64,000 nt of DNA from contig NZ_JAQLDU010000002.1 in assembly GCF_028209625.1 (NCBI RefSeq), forward strand, positions 62,001 to 126,000. Direction: 5' to 3'. The DNA comes from Collinsella aerofaciens. GTDB lineage: Bacteria; Actinomycetota; Coriobacteriia; Coriobacteriales; Coriobacteriaceae. The notes under the pieces were generated by a model. It had not been told where the DNA came from. It did not search any database and saw only the letters and a list, made by a program, of their open reading frames with translations. Both the position numbers and the translations under genes were made by a program. Position 1 is the first letter of the stretch, and the number at the start of each line of letters is the position of its first letter. This document shows positions 7,503 to 15,565 of this stretch, piece after piece.

Positions 7503-8303
7503 CTACGGACGCTGGCCCATGCCACCCTCGAGGGTGACGGTCTCGCCGTTCATATACTTAAAGTCGGGACCGCAGAGCTGAACGACGACGCGGCCGATTT
7601 CCTTCTCGACGTCGCCGTAGTGACCCGCCGGCGGCATGTGGACGTTGGCCTTGAACGCCTCGGGATAGGCATCCTGGAAGTTCTCGAGCGCGGCGGTCCA
7701 AGCAAGCGGGCAAACGATATTGACGTTGATGCCGTCCTTGCCCCACTCGTTGGCGGCAACGCGAGTCAGACCACGGATGCCCTCCTTGGCGGCGGCATAG
7801 CTGCACTGACCATAGTTGCCAAACAGGCCGGCGCCCGAAGCAAAGTTGACCACGGAGCCCTTGGTCTCCTTCAGGTGCGGGTAGGCCTTCTGCATGTACA
7901 GGTAGGTGGCATACAGACCGGAGTAAATGGCGAGGTTGAACTGGTCCATGGTGTGATCGGCGATCGTCACGCCCGAAGCGCTGGCCTGAGCATTGTTGAC
8001 GACGGCGTCGATGCGGCCGAACTCCTCAATGGCCTTGTCGATGACGTTCTGGACGACGGCCTCGTTGTCCTGACCAGCCGAGACATCGGCCTGAACAGGC
8101 AGAACCTTGACGCCGTACTCGGCCTCGAGGGATTCCTTGGCAGCCTCGAGCTTGGCAACGTTGCGGCCGGTAATGACGAGGTTTGCGCCCTCCTTGGCAA
8201 AAGCGATATCGATACCGTAGCCGATGGAGCCAGCGGAGCCGTCCTTGAGCGTGGCCTTGCCGCCGCCGGTGACGATCACGGTCTTACCAGTGAAAAGTCC
8301 CAT
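7503..8303 (-). CDS. SDR-family NAD(P)-dependent oxidoreductase
   Basis: 266-aa short-chain dehydrogenase. The dinucleotide site is unusual: KTVIVTGGGKATLKDGSAGSIGYGI has about eight extra residues inside the usual TGxxxGIG loop. Further landmarks are NLVITGRN, VVNNAQAS (the NNAG position reads NNAQ), VVNFASGAGLFGNYGQCSYAAAKEG with the catalytic Ser and a YxxxK-like YAAAK motif, and a C-terminal GGMGQRP. ATG 8303 follows AAAGGAC. The substrate cannot be told; gut Coriobacteria carry SDRs acting on bile acids and steroids, but nothing here assigns that role. Confidence 0.85.
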   Translation of the reverse strand: MGLFTGKTVIVTGGGKATLKDGSAGSIGYGIDIAFAKEGANLVITGRNVAKLEAAKESLEAEYGVKVLPVQADVSAGQDNEAVVQNVIDKAIEEFGRIDAVVNNAQASASGVTIADHTMDQFNLAIYSGLYATYLYMQKAYPHLKETKGSVVNFASGAGLFGNYGQCSYAAAKEGIRGLTRVAANEWGKDGINVNIVCPLAWTAALENFQDAYPEAFKANVHMPPAGHYGDVEKEIGRVVVQLCGPDFKYMNGETVTLEGGMGQRP

Positions 8304-8591
8304 ATAAAGTCCTTTCAAATCGCGACGGGCCTGCCCGTCGACTGCGCGCATCCAACTTCACGCGCCAAAAGCTGAAATGCAACTTTAGCGGGTTCAAGTG
8401 AAAAATAAAGCCCATGGCAGGCGAACGGCGCAACGTCTTTCGGCGAAGGGAATGTCAAGTACAAACTGGATAAAGTGGCCGAGTTTTTGCTATCGACGCG
8501 AGCCATCGAACACGTTTTGAAACTTTGCTGCAGCGCGCGGGATGTCGGCGCGAGACTTTATCATAGGGTGACAAACAACGATGAGGAGCAC

Positions 8592-10361
8592 ATGCCTATG
8601 ACAGACGAGCTGGACCCCCAGACTCAACAGCATATTGATGATTCCGCAGACGTCACTGCAGATGCCGACGCTGTGACCTGCGATGATATTGACCTCGACG
8701 GCCCATTCTTGGACGAAAACGCTACGGCGGAAACCCCTGGCGCCGAAGATGCAGACGAGCAAAACGACGATGCGCCCGCTCAGGACGACCGCCCCGTACA
8801 GGATGCTGCTCCGCAAGCTGCGGGCCCCATCGAGGTGTCTTCGGAAGAAGAGCTCGACGCCGTCATGGACTCCATGATGGATGCCGTCAAAGCGATGAAA
8901 GACGCCGTGGCCGACGCCGACGTGGATGCCGAGGAAGAGGAGGCCGCCGAGGCCGCCTCGACCTTTGTGCCCGGCGAGACCCCCGTTGCCGATCAAGGCA
9001 GCACCATGCCCTCGTTCCTGCAGCTCGAGCACCCCACAATTGGCGCCGACGCGGTCGATCCGCACGCAGCAGGCTTTTCTGTGGTCGAGGGCGGTACCGG
9101 CAATATCGCCGCGCCGCAGGCTGCCGATGCGGACGCTGTCGACACCGCTCGCCCGACCGCCCCGCACTCCCCCGCCGCGAGCCGCGATCTGGGGACCGCC
9201 GTCTCGAACACTGCGAACGCCGTGGGCGCCTTTATCGCCCAGGGCGCCTCGGCCATGCGTGAGATGAACGCCGCGAAAAAGGCACTTGCCGACGCCCGCG
9301 CCCACTTGGCCGAACTCGAGCAGCGCATTGCCGATCAGGCCGAGGAACTCGAGACGCGCCAGGATATCGCAGGCCGCTACGACCAGATCGTCGCCGACCA
9401 GCGCCAGGCGATTGCCGCGGCCCAAAAGACTGCAGCGGCCGCTGAGATTGACCGTGATGCCCACGCCGCCAAGGCGACAGAGCTCAAGGGCCAGCTCGAA
9501 CAAATGAAGACAGAGGATGACGCGACTGAACTCCGCTTGAAGGCCGCGCTCGACGCCGTGGAGGCCCGCGAGGCGAGCTCGCGCGAGACCGGCAACCGCC
9601 TCGTTCGACGTCTTGAGGATTCCAAGCGCATCCGCGACAAGGTGAAGGCCGAGCGAGACGCCGGCATTGCGGCCGCACAACAAACCGTCGACGCCACGCG
9701 CGCCCAGCTCGAGACGCTGCGTCATGAGTATGCCGAGCTGCAACGCAATCCCTCGGCAAATCCCGCCAACTATACGGTGCGCACCAGCGAGCTCTCGATG
9801 CAGATCTCCGACACGGCAGATGCCCTGCGTAAAGCCGAAGAAGATGTCCCGCGCATCACCGCCGACCTTGAGCACTCGCTTGCCGCAGCCGAGCAGGCCG
9901 TCGAACAGGCTCAAGCCCCTATCGCCGACGCAAAACGCGCGCACCAAGCCGTGACGACCGAAGCCGATGCCGCGCGCGACGAGCTGCAGACGGCGAAGAC
10001 GGCCGCCGCGACTCGTCAGCGCGAACTGCGCGAGAAGATCACCGCCGAGGACAAGGCATGCCGCGACCAGGAGCAGGCCATCGCCAATGCCCAAGCAGAT
10101 GCCGCACATGCGCAGTCGATCATCGAACAGGCGACCGAGGTGCACGACCACCCAGAGATCACTGAGTCGCTTGCAGGATCCTTGGCCCGAGACAAAGCCG
10201 AACACGCCGAGACCGAGCGAGAAGTCGCCCAGCTCGAGGCCACCGAGGACGCGGTGCGCGAGCGTACCCGCGACTCACGCATCAAATTCACCGGCGCCAT
10301 CGTCTGCATCGTCGCCGTGATTCTAGCGATCATCCTGGTCTGGCTCTTCGCGAGCAAGTAA
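8592..10361 (+). CDS. Large Ala/Asp-rich coiled-coil protein with C-terminal membrane anchor
   Basis: 589-aa protein not recognised as a named family. Residues 1-110 are very acidic (many Asp/Glu). Residues about 220-560 form an almost continuous Ala/Glu/Arg/Lys coiled coil (AHLAELEQRIADQAEELETR and many similar heptads). Residues about 565-587 (GAIVCIVAVILAIILVWLF) are one hydrophobic helix, followed by a four-residue tail, so the protein looks tail-anchored with a long cytoplasmic rod. GAGGAG (8583-8588) suits ATG 8592 or the in-frame ATG 8598. It stands alone between minus-strand genes. A scaffold or cell-envelope spacer is only a guess. Confidence 0.75.
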   Translation: MPMTDELDPQTQQHIDDSADVTADADAVTCDDIDLDGPFLDENATAETPGAEDADEQNDDAPAQDDRPVQDAAPQAAGPIEVSSEEELDAVMDSMMDAVKAMKDAVADADVDAEEEEAAEAASTFVPGETPVADQGSTMPSFLQLEHPTIGADAVDPHAAGFSVVEGGTGNIAAPQAADADAVDTARPTAPHSPAASRDLGTAVSNTANAVGAFIAQGASAMREMNAAKKALADARAHLAELEQRIADQAEELETRQDIAGRYDQIVADQRQAIAAAQKTAAAAEIDRDAHAAKATELKGQLEQMKTEDDATELRLKAALDAVEAREASSRETGNRLVRRLEDSKRIRDKVKAERDAGIAAAQQTVDATRAQLETLRHEYAELQRNPSANPANYTVRTSELSMQISDTADALRKAEEDVPRITADLEHSLAAAEQAVEQAQAPIADAKRAHQAVTTEADAARDELQTAKTAAATRQRELREKITAEDKACRDQEQAIANAQADAAHAQSIIEQATEVHDHPEITESLAGSLARDKAEHAETEREVAQLEATEDAVRERTRDSRIKFTGAIVCIVAVILAIILVWLFASK

Positions 10362-10388
10362 ACCAGTTGCCAAAAAACGTTCAACGCA

Positions 10389-10453
10389 GTTGCGGTGAGA
10401 TAGTTCCTGTTTAGTCCTCAATAAGGCCAATTCAAGAACTATCTCACCGCAAC
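10389..10453. repeat. Palindromic TTGCGGTG-family element, copy 3
   Basis: Perfect 18-bp arms, 10389-10406 and 10436-10453 (GTTGCGGTGAGATAGTTC and complement), 27 nt after the coiled-coil gene stop. Where copy 2 has GGAAT/ATTCC, this copy has GAGAT/ATCTC, so paired positions change together. Confidence 0.8.
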
Positions 10454-10506
10454 CTATTTAGATCGACGCAAGGCAACCTATCCCTCTTGCACCAATCTCT
10501 TGACAT

Positions 10507-10553
10507 AAGGACTGTCCCCAAGTGCCGACACAAAAGGAACGTCCCCAAGTGCC
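10507..10553. repeat. Two direct copies of a 20-nt GTCCCCAAGTGCC repeat
   Basis: AAGGAMYGTCCCCAAGTGCC occurs at 10507-10526 and 10534-10553 (27-nt period). It shares the GTCCCCAA core with the palindrome at 7258-7315 and lies just before structured element copy B, as that palindrome lies before copy A. Confidence 0.65.
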
Positions 10554-10567
10554 AACAAAGGCGACGC

Positions 10568-10729
10568 CGATGCCTTGGCAAAGTCAGCGAAAACCCGCCA
10601 GAGCGAGCAAGGTGCCTTGAAACGAGGCGGCATTGACCTTCTGGTCATGCCGCCGAAGTTGAAAGGCAGATTGCCGCTCTGGCGGGTTTGCAGCGTCGAG
10701 CCGTTACGCGGTTCGTAGAACCGCGTAAC
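10568..10729 (-). repeat. Structured ~155-nt repeat element, copy B (3' of queA)
   Basis: Outer stem 10591-10605 with 10675-10689 (AAACCCGCCAGAGCG and exact complement). Next helices are GCAA/TTGC (10607-10610 with 10671-10674) and GCCTT/AAGGC (10614-10618 with 10663-10667). An inner hairpin spans 10626-10654, with the same GACC-TTCT-GGTC cap as copy A. A perfect 12-bp end hairpin is 10703-10714/10718-10729, and its last base is part of the queA stop codon (10729-10731). Function unknown. Confidence 0.8.
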
Positions 10730-11946
10730 TAACAAATGAGCATGGCGTCGCCAAAGCTGAAGAAGCGGTAGCGCTCCTCGATGGCGGCGGCGTAGGCATC
10801 CATGATCTGGTCGCGGGTGGCAAGCGCGCTTACGAGCATCATGAGCGTGGAGCGCGGCACGTGGAAGTTCGTGATCAGCGCGTCGACCACGTGATAGGTC
10901 GAGCCGGGCATGAGGTAAAGCTGCGTCGTGGCGTTCTCGCGCGCCACGATGTCGCCGCGGCCGAGCGTGTCGGCACCGTCCTCGCGGCCTTCAAAATAGC
11001 GCGCTGTCACAGCCGGATCGGACACCGGCGCGTCCGCGTCAAACGCACTCTCGAGCGAGCGCACCGCGGTGGTGCCGACGGCGATCACACGATGACCCTC
11101 GGCCTTCGCCTTATGCACGGCGTCGACAACCTCCTGCGACACGTGGTAGCGCTCGGTGTGCATGACGTGCTGCGTAGGGTCGTCCTCCTCCACCAAGCGG
11201 AAGGTATCGATGCCCACCTCGAGCTCGACGGCGGCAAACTTCGCGCCCTTGGCCTCGATAGCGGCCATGAGCTCGGGAGTAAAGTGCAGACCCGCCGTAG
11301 GAGCGGCAGCCGAGTGCTCCTCCTTCATGGCGTAGACGGTCTGGTACTTCTCGGGATCGCCCTCGTAATCGGTAATGTAGGGCGGCAGCGGCACGTGGCC
11401 GGCGGCGTGAATGGCCTCGTCGAGCGTGCGCGGCTCGCCGGCGGCATTGCAACCGGCTGGCTCGAAGCGCACCAAACGGCCGCCGCGGCTATCGGTGACA
11501 AAGACGACGACCTCGGCCGTCAGCACCACGGGAGCCCCCTCGGGCGCATGGGCGCCACCGGCGCGATACTCAATCTGAGCACCGGGCTTCAGGCGCTTGC
11601 CCGGCTTGACCAGGCACTCCCAAACGTGGCCCAGCGGGTCAACATCCTCACGGCGCTTGAGCAGCAGCGTCTCGACCACGCCACCCGAGCCGGCTTTGCG
11701 ACCGATCAGGCGGGCCGGCATCACACGCGTCTTGTTGATGACGAGCACATCGCCCGGCTCGATATAGTCGATGATGTCGCGGAAGATGCGGTGCTCAACG
11801 GTACCGCCGTGCTCCAGCGGCTTCCCCGCCTGGGAGCCTTTGCGATCCACCACCAGCAGGCGGCAGGAGTCGCGCGGCTCGGCAGGAGCCTGGGCAATCA
11901 GTTCCTCAGGAAGGTTGTAGTCAAAATCATCGGTACGCATAGACAC
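10729..11946 (-). CDS. queA: S-adenosylmethionine:tRNA ribosyltransferase-isomerase
   Basis: 405-aa QueA, which transfers and isomerises the ribosyl part of SAM onto preQ1 in tRNA to give epoxyqueuosine. Signatures: DDFDYNLPEELIAQAPAEPRDSCRLLVV, FRDIIDYIEPGDVLVINKTRVMPARL, EEHSAAAPTAGLHFTPEL, VELEVGIDTFRLVEEDDP and NFHVPRSTLMMLVSAL. GGAG lies 8 nt before GTG 11946; ATG 11940 is an alternative start. queH starts 0.6 kb upstream on the same strand, with a short gap that allows cotranscription. Confidence 0.96.
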   Translation of the reverse strand: MSMRTDDFDYNLPEELIAQAPAEPRDSCRLLVVDRKGSQAGKPLEHGGTVEHRIFRDIIDYIEPGDVLVINKTRVMPARLIGRKAGSGGVVETLLLKRREDVDPLGHVWECLVKPGKRLKPGAQIEYRAGGAHAPEGAPVVLTAEVVVFVTDSRGGRLVRFEPAGCNAAGEPRTLDEAIHAAGHVPLPPYITDYEGDPEKYQTVYAMKEEHSAAAPTAGLHFTPELMAAIEAKGAKFAAVELEVGIDTFRLVEEDDPTQHVMHTERYHVSQEVVDAVHKAKAEGHRVIAVGTTAVRSLESAFDADAPVSDPAVTARYFEGREDGADTLGRGDIVARENATTQLYLMPGSTYHVVDALITNFHVPRSTLMMLVSALATRDQIMDAYAAAIEERYRFFSFGDAMLIC

Positions 11947-12010
11947 GTCGGATACTCCTTATATAGCTAAAGTCCGCTCTACATCCTAGCAGGCTGACGT
12001 CCCAAACGAA

Positions 12011-12586
12011 CTACTTTTTGGCGGCTTTGCGCTCGTCGCGGATGCGGGCGCGATCCATGGCCGCCTCGACCGCCGAGAAACGGCAGCCGCAGTAATTCTG
12101 CCGATACATGCCCAGCTCACGCGAACGGCGCGTAGCCTCGGGATAATACGGGCGAAAATCGCGAATCACCGGGGTGAGACCGCGGGCGGCAGCCAGACGC
12201 TCCAAAACATCATTGCAGGTATCGAACAGCTGATACGGCGAGACGGCGAGCGTCGTGCCCACAAACTCAAACCCGCGCTCCTGGGCCACGCGGCACGCCT
12301 CGGCCAAGCGCAGGGCATAGCACGAGCGACAGCGACGGGGCCGATCGGCACCCAGCGGGGCCACGCCGGCCTCCCAGCGCTCGCGGTCCTCCCCCGCCTC
12401 GATGAGCTCGATGTCGCCATCGGCACACCACCGGCGCAGCTCGTCCAGACGCCGCCGCCATTCATCGCGCGGTTGAATATTGGGATTGGTCCAGCAAATC
12501 GTGGGCTCAAACCCCTCCTCGCGCAGCAGGCGAACCGGCTCAAGCGAGCATGGTGCACAGCACGCATGCAGCAACAACGACTTCAT
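12011..12586 (-). CDS. queH: Epoxyqueuosine reductase QueH (DUF208)
   Basis: 191-aa QueH, the cobalamin-independent replacement of QueG that reduces epoxyqueuosine to queuosine in tRNA. Cysteine pairs for the iron-sulfur and metal sites are all present: LLHACCAPCSLEP near the N-terminus, RRCRSCYALRL in the middle, and YCGCRFS near the C-terminus. ICWTNPNIQP and TTLAVSPYQLFDTC also match the family. GACGGGG precedes ATG 12586 with 6-nt spacing; ATG 12592 lies directly on that site and is less likely. It lies upstream of queA. Confidence 0.94.
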   Translation of the reverse strand: MKSLLLHACCAPCSLEPVRLLREEGFEPTICWTNPNIQPRDEWRRRLDELRRWCADGDIELIEAGEDRERWEAGVAPLGADRPRRCRSCYALRLAEACRVAQERGFEFVGTTLAVSPYQLFDTCNDVLERLAAARGLTPVIRDFRPYYPEATRRSRELGMYRQNYCGCRFSAVEAAMDRARIRDERKAAKK

Positions 12587-12653
12587 CGACATCCCCGTCC
12601 CAGAAAACTCACCCCGACATCATGGCAGCTAAAATAGCCCCGTCCCAAAAAGA

Positions 12654-13223
12654 CTACTTTGCGAAAAAGCGCACGCCAAAGGACGTGTCCTCGCAGGCAG
12701 CGATGCGGCGGTCGCGCAAAATGGCCCGCACGTAATACCAGTCGCCCACACAGCCCGACAAATGCAAGCCAGCCGCCAGGTAACACAGCAGCGGATAGCC
12801 CGAGAGCGCAAAGCCCAGGGCAAACGCCACCGTCAAAACAACCGTGGGCGCCAGGCAAATGGCCATGTACCGCCGACGCGAATACACAACGCCCTCGGCG
12901 CAGGCATAGATCATCGCCGTCTCACGATTCGCGCCAAAGGTCACATGCGCGCCCGCAGGCGCCAGCAGCTTAAAAAACACCGCATGCACCAGCTCGTGCA
13001 CGGCAAACGACGCTGCAGAAACCGCAGCCACACCGACCATCCAGCCCACGACGGTGGTCCAGCCGCCCGCCTCAGCCGCGTCCAAGTCCGCAGGCCCGCC
13101 CAGCAGCATAAACACCGGCACCAGGCACACGGCAAACACCGCGACCACGGCCATCCCCCACACGAAGCAAGCGTGTAGAAAATCCTCGTCCTCAAACGCA
13201 TGTATGTTGGAAATCTCATTCAT
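12654..13223 (-). CDS. DUF3267-family membrane zincin-like protein
   Basis: 189-aa protein with about four hydrophobic segments. The first two (MAVVAVFAVCLVPVFMLLGG and VVGWMVGVAAVSAAS) lead straight into AVHELVHAVFF, an HExxH-type zinc motif. The following GAHVTFGANRETAMIYACAEGVVYSRRRYMAICLAPTVV matches the DUF3267 layout of putative membrane metalloproteases. Neither substrate nor partner is indicated. Its start (13223) is divergent from the tRNA-synthetase gene at 13356. Its last codons overlap a short AGTAGTCTTTTTGGGACGGGG-like repeat (12636-12657). Confidence 0.8.
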   Translation of the reverse strand: MNEISNIHAFEDEDFLHACFVWGMAVVAVFAVCLVPVFMLLGGPADLDAAEAGGWTTVVGWMVGVAAVSAASFAVHELVHAVFFKLLAPAGAHVTFGANRETAMIYACAEGVVYSRRRYMAICLAPTVVLTVAFALGFALSGYPLLCYLAAGLHLSGCVGDWYYVRAILRDRRIAACEDTSFGVRFFAK

Positions 13224-13355
13224 AGCATCTTAGGATAGCGCCCCTGCCACGTACCCGTCCGCATGTGCGATAATGTCGAACGATATGCACGAATTGACCA
13301 CCGCGCTGCCGAACCCCGTGCCCGGCCGCGCTCCCACCATATGCGAAGGAGTCCC

Positions 13356-15506
13356 ATGGCATCCAAATACTCCATGAACGACCGTCCCAGCTGGCCTCGC
13401 CGCGCCATCGTTACCGCCGGCGAGCCCTACGGCAACAAGGGCCTTCACTTTGGCCACGTTGGCGGCGTCTTTGTCCCGGCCGACTTCTTCGCCCGCTTCC
13501 TGCGCGACCGCCTGGGCCGCGAGAACGTCATCTTCACCTCGGGCACCGACTGCTACGGCTCGCCCATCATGGAGAGCTACCGCAAGCTCAAGGAGAATGA
13601 AGGCTACGATAAGTCCATCGGCGAGTATGTCGAGTCCAATCACTCCCGCCAGGCCGCGACCCTCAACAACTACAACATCAGCTGTGACATCTACGGCGGC
13701 TCGGGCCTTGAGCCGGCTGCGCAGATTCACAACGAGGTGACCGCGGAGATTATCGAGCGTCTGCACGAGCAGGGCACCATCTCCAAGCGCTCCACGCTGC
13801 AGTTCTACGATGCCAAGGCCGGCACGTTCCTCAACGGCCGCCAGGTCATCGGCCGCTGCCCCATCCAGGGCTGCAAGTCCGAGAAGGCGTACGCCGACGA
13901 GTGCGACTTGGGTCACCAGTTTGAGCCCGAGGAGCTTATCGCACCCAAGAGCCAGCTCACCGGCGAGGTGCCCGAGCTGCGCCCGGTCGACAACCTCTAC
14001 TTCGACCTGCCGGCCTACCTCGACTTTATGAAGACCTACACCGCCAAGCTCGCCCAGAACCCGCAGGTTCGCTCCGTGGTCTCCAAGACCATGGAGGAGT
14101 GGCTGCTGCCGGCTCAGCTCTACATCCAGAATAAGTTCCGCGAGGCCTTCGATGCCGTCGAGGACCAGCTCCCCGAACACACCGTGCTGGAGCCCGAGGG
14201 CAACAAGAGCAGCTTTACCGTCACCTTCCCCAGCTGGAAAGAGCGCGACGACGCCCACGCGGTGCTCGCCAACGGCGGCGTGCGCTTCCGCAGCGGCAAG
14301 GCGCTCGTGCCCTTCCGCATCACCGGCAACATCGACTGGGGCGTTCCGGTGCCCGAGGTCGACGGCGTGACCGACGTCACCTGCTGGTGCTGGCCCGAGA
14401 GCCTGTGGGCGCCCATCAGCTATACGCGCACCGTGCTCGCACGCGATGCCAAGGCCGCCGGCGTAACCGAGGGTGTCGCCGCCCAGGATGCCGCCCTCAT
14501 GGGCGAGCCCGCCGCCGATTCCACGCAGGTCCCCGCGCCCACCTACCAGCACAGCTCGCTCGACTGGCGCGACTGGTGGTGCTCTGACGACGCGCAGATC
14601 TACCAGTTCATCGGTCAGGACAACATCTATTTCTACTGCATCGCGCAAACCGCCATGTGGGAGGCCCTGGGTTGGGACCTTACGCAGAGCACCGTCAGCG
14701 CCTGCTATCACTTACTCTACATGGGCAAAAAGGCGAGCTCGTCCTCGCAGACGCCTCCCCCGCCGGCAGACGATCTGCTCAACCACTACACCTGCGAGCA
14801 GATGCGCGCGCATTGGCTGTCGCTCGGCCTGTCCGAGAAGCCGGTGAGCTTTAGTCCCAAGGCATATGACACGCGCGTGACCGGCAAGGATAAGGACGGC
14901 AACGAAGTGCGCGCCTGCGACGACAAACGCGTCATCGATCCTGCCCTTAAGGAGAGCGCCCTTTTGACCGGCGTCTTCAACCGCCTGGCCCGCAGCTGCT
15001 TCTACGGCGTCGCCGTCAAGGAGGGCGACGAGAGCCCCTATCGCAACGGCTGCATTCCCGCCGGCGCCGCCTCTGCCGCCGTGGTCGAGGCTGCCGAGCA
15101 GGCCGCCCTTGCCTTTGAGCAGGCCATGTACAAGTTCGAGACGCACCGCGCGCTCGCCGTGTGCGACGACTACCTGCGTGCCGCCAACAAGCGCTGGAGC
15201 GATGCCTCCAAGGCCGCCAACAAGCTCGAGGGCGAGCCGGCCAATGCCGCGATGACGCAGGCCCTCGTCGACGCCTTTACCGAGCTGCGCGTGGCGACCG
15301 TACTCATGCACGGCATCGTCCCGGCCGGCTGCGAGCTCATCTGCGATTACTTCGACATCGACCCGGTCGCCTTCTTTAGCTGGGATAACATCTTCGCCTC
15401 CACGGACGAGTTTGTGGAGAGCCTGGGCGAGAAGCCCGGCGAGCACCACGTGAAGCCGCTGCCCCCGCGCTTCGACTTCTTCAGCAAGCACGAGAGCCAG
15501 TACTAA
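13356..15506 (+). CDS. metG: Methionyl-tRNA synthetase, divergent class I type with altered KMSKS
   Basis: 716-aa class I aminoacyl-tRNA synthetase. The N-terminus carries AIVTAGEPYGNKGLHFGH (HIGH motif as HFGH, residues 31-34). The connective region includes RCPIQGCKSEKAYADEC with zinc-type cysteines. NIDWGVPVPEVDGVTDVTCWCWPESLWAPISY and GQDNIYFYCIAQTAMWEALG match MetRS. At the KMSKS position the sequence is GKKASSSSQT (residues 457-466), so the second Lys of the motif is absent. A helical anticodon-binding domain follows. GAAGGAG precedes ATG 13356. It may be the only MetRS or a paralogue; the window cannot show which. Confidence 0.85.
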   Translation: MASKYSMNDRPSWPRRAIVTAGEPYGNKGLHFGHVGGVFVPADFFARFLRDRLGRENVIFTSGTDCYGSPIMESYRKLKENEGYDKSIGEYVESNHSRQAATLNNYNISCDIYGGSGLEPAAQIHNEVTAEIIERLHEQGTISKRSTLQFYDAKAGTFLNGRQVIGRCPIQGCKSEKAYADECDLGHQFEPEELIAPKSQLTGEVPELRPVDNLYFDLPAYLDFMKTYTAKLAQNPQVRSVVSKTMEEWLLPAQLYIQNKFREAFDAVEDQLPEHTVLEPEGNKSSFTVTFPSWKERDDAHAVLANGGVRFRSGKALVPFRITGNIDWGVPVPEVDGVTDVTCWCWPESLWAPISYTRTVLARDAKAAGVTEGVAAQDAALMGEPAADSTQVPAPTYQHSSLDWRDWWCSDDAQIYQFIGQDNIYFYCIAQTAMWEALGWDLTQSTVSACYHLLYMGKKASSSSQTPPPPADDLLNHYTCEQMRAHWLSLGLSEKPVSFSPKAYDTRVTGKDKDGNEVRACDDKRVIDPALKESALLTGVFNRLARSCFYGVAVKEGDESPYRNGCIPAGAASAAVVEAAEQAALAFEQAMYKFETHRALAVCDDYLRAANKRWSDASKAANKLEGEPANAAMTQALVDAFTELRVATVLMHGIVPAGCELICDYFDIDPVAFFSWDNIFASTDEFVESLGEKPGEHHVKPLPPRFDFFSKHESQY

Positions 15507-15565
15507 AGCACGCCAGCAGCGGCGTGCCCGGAAAGTAGTCTATTTGGGACGGGAAGGAAAGACGG

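Noticed and set aside
10478-10735. 85-codon minus-strand frame across structured element copy B
   Set aside because: It follows the repeat structure, has no ribosome site, and has no counterpart frame in copies A and C.
13230-14711. 493-codon minus-strand frame opposite the tRNA synthetase gene
   Set aside because: Antisense shadow; composition of Gly/Leu/Val-rich filler typical of GC-rich antisense frames.
15532-15553. Short repeat AAAGTAGTCTATTTGGGACGGG, similar to 12636-12657 (inverted) and 61061-61077
   Set aside because: Only ~17-22 nt with mismatches, partly inside or against coding ends; too weak to call a defined element here.
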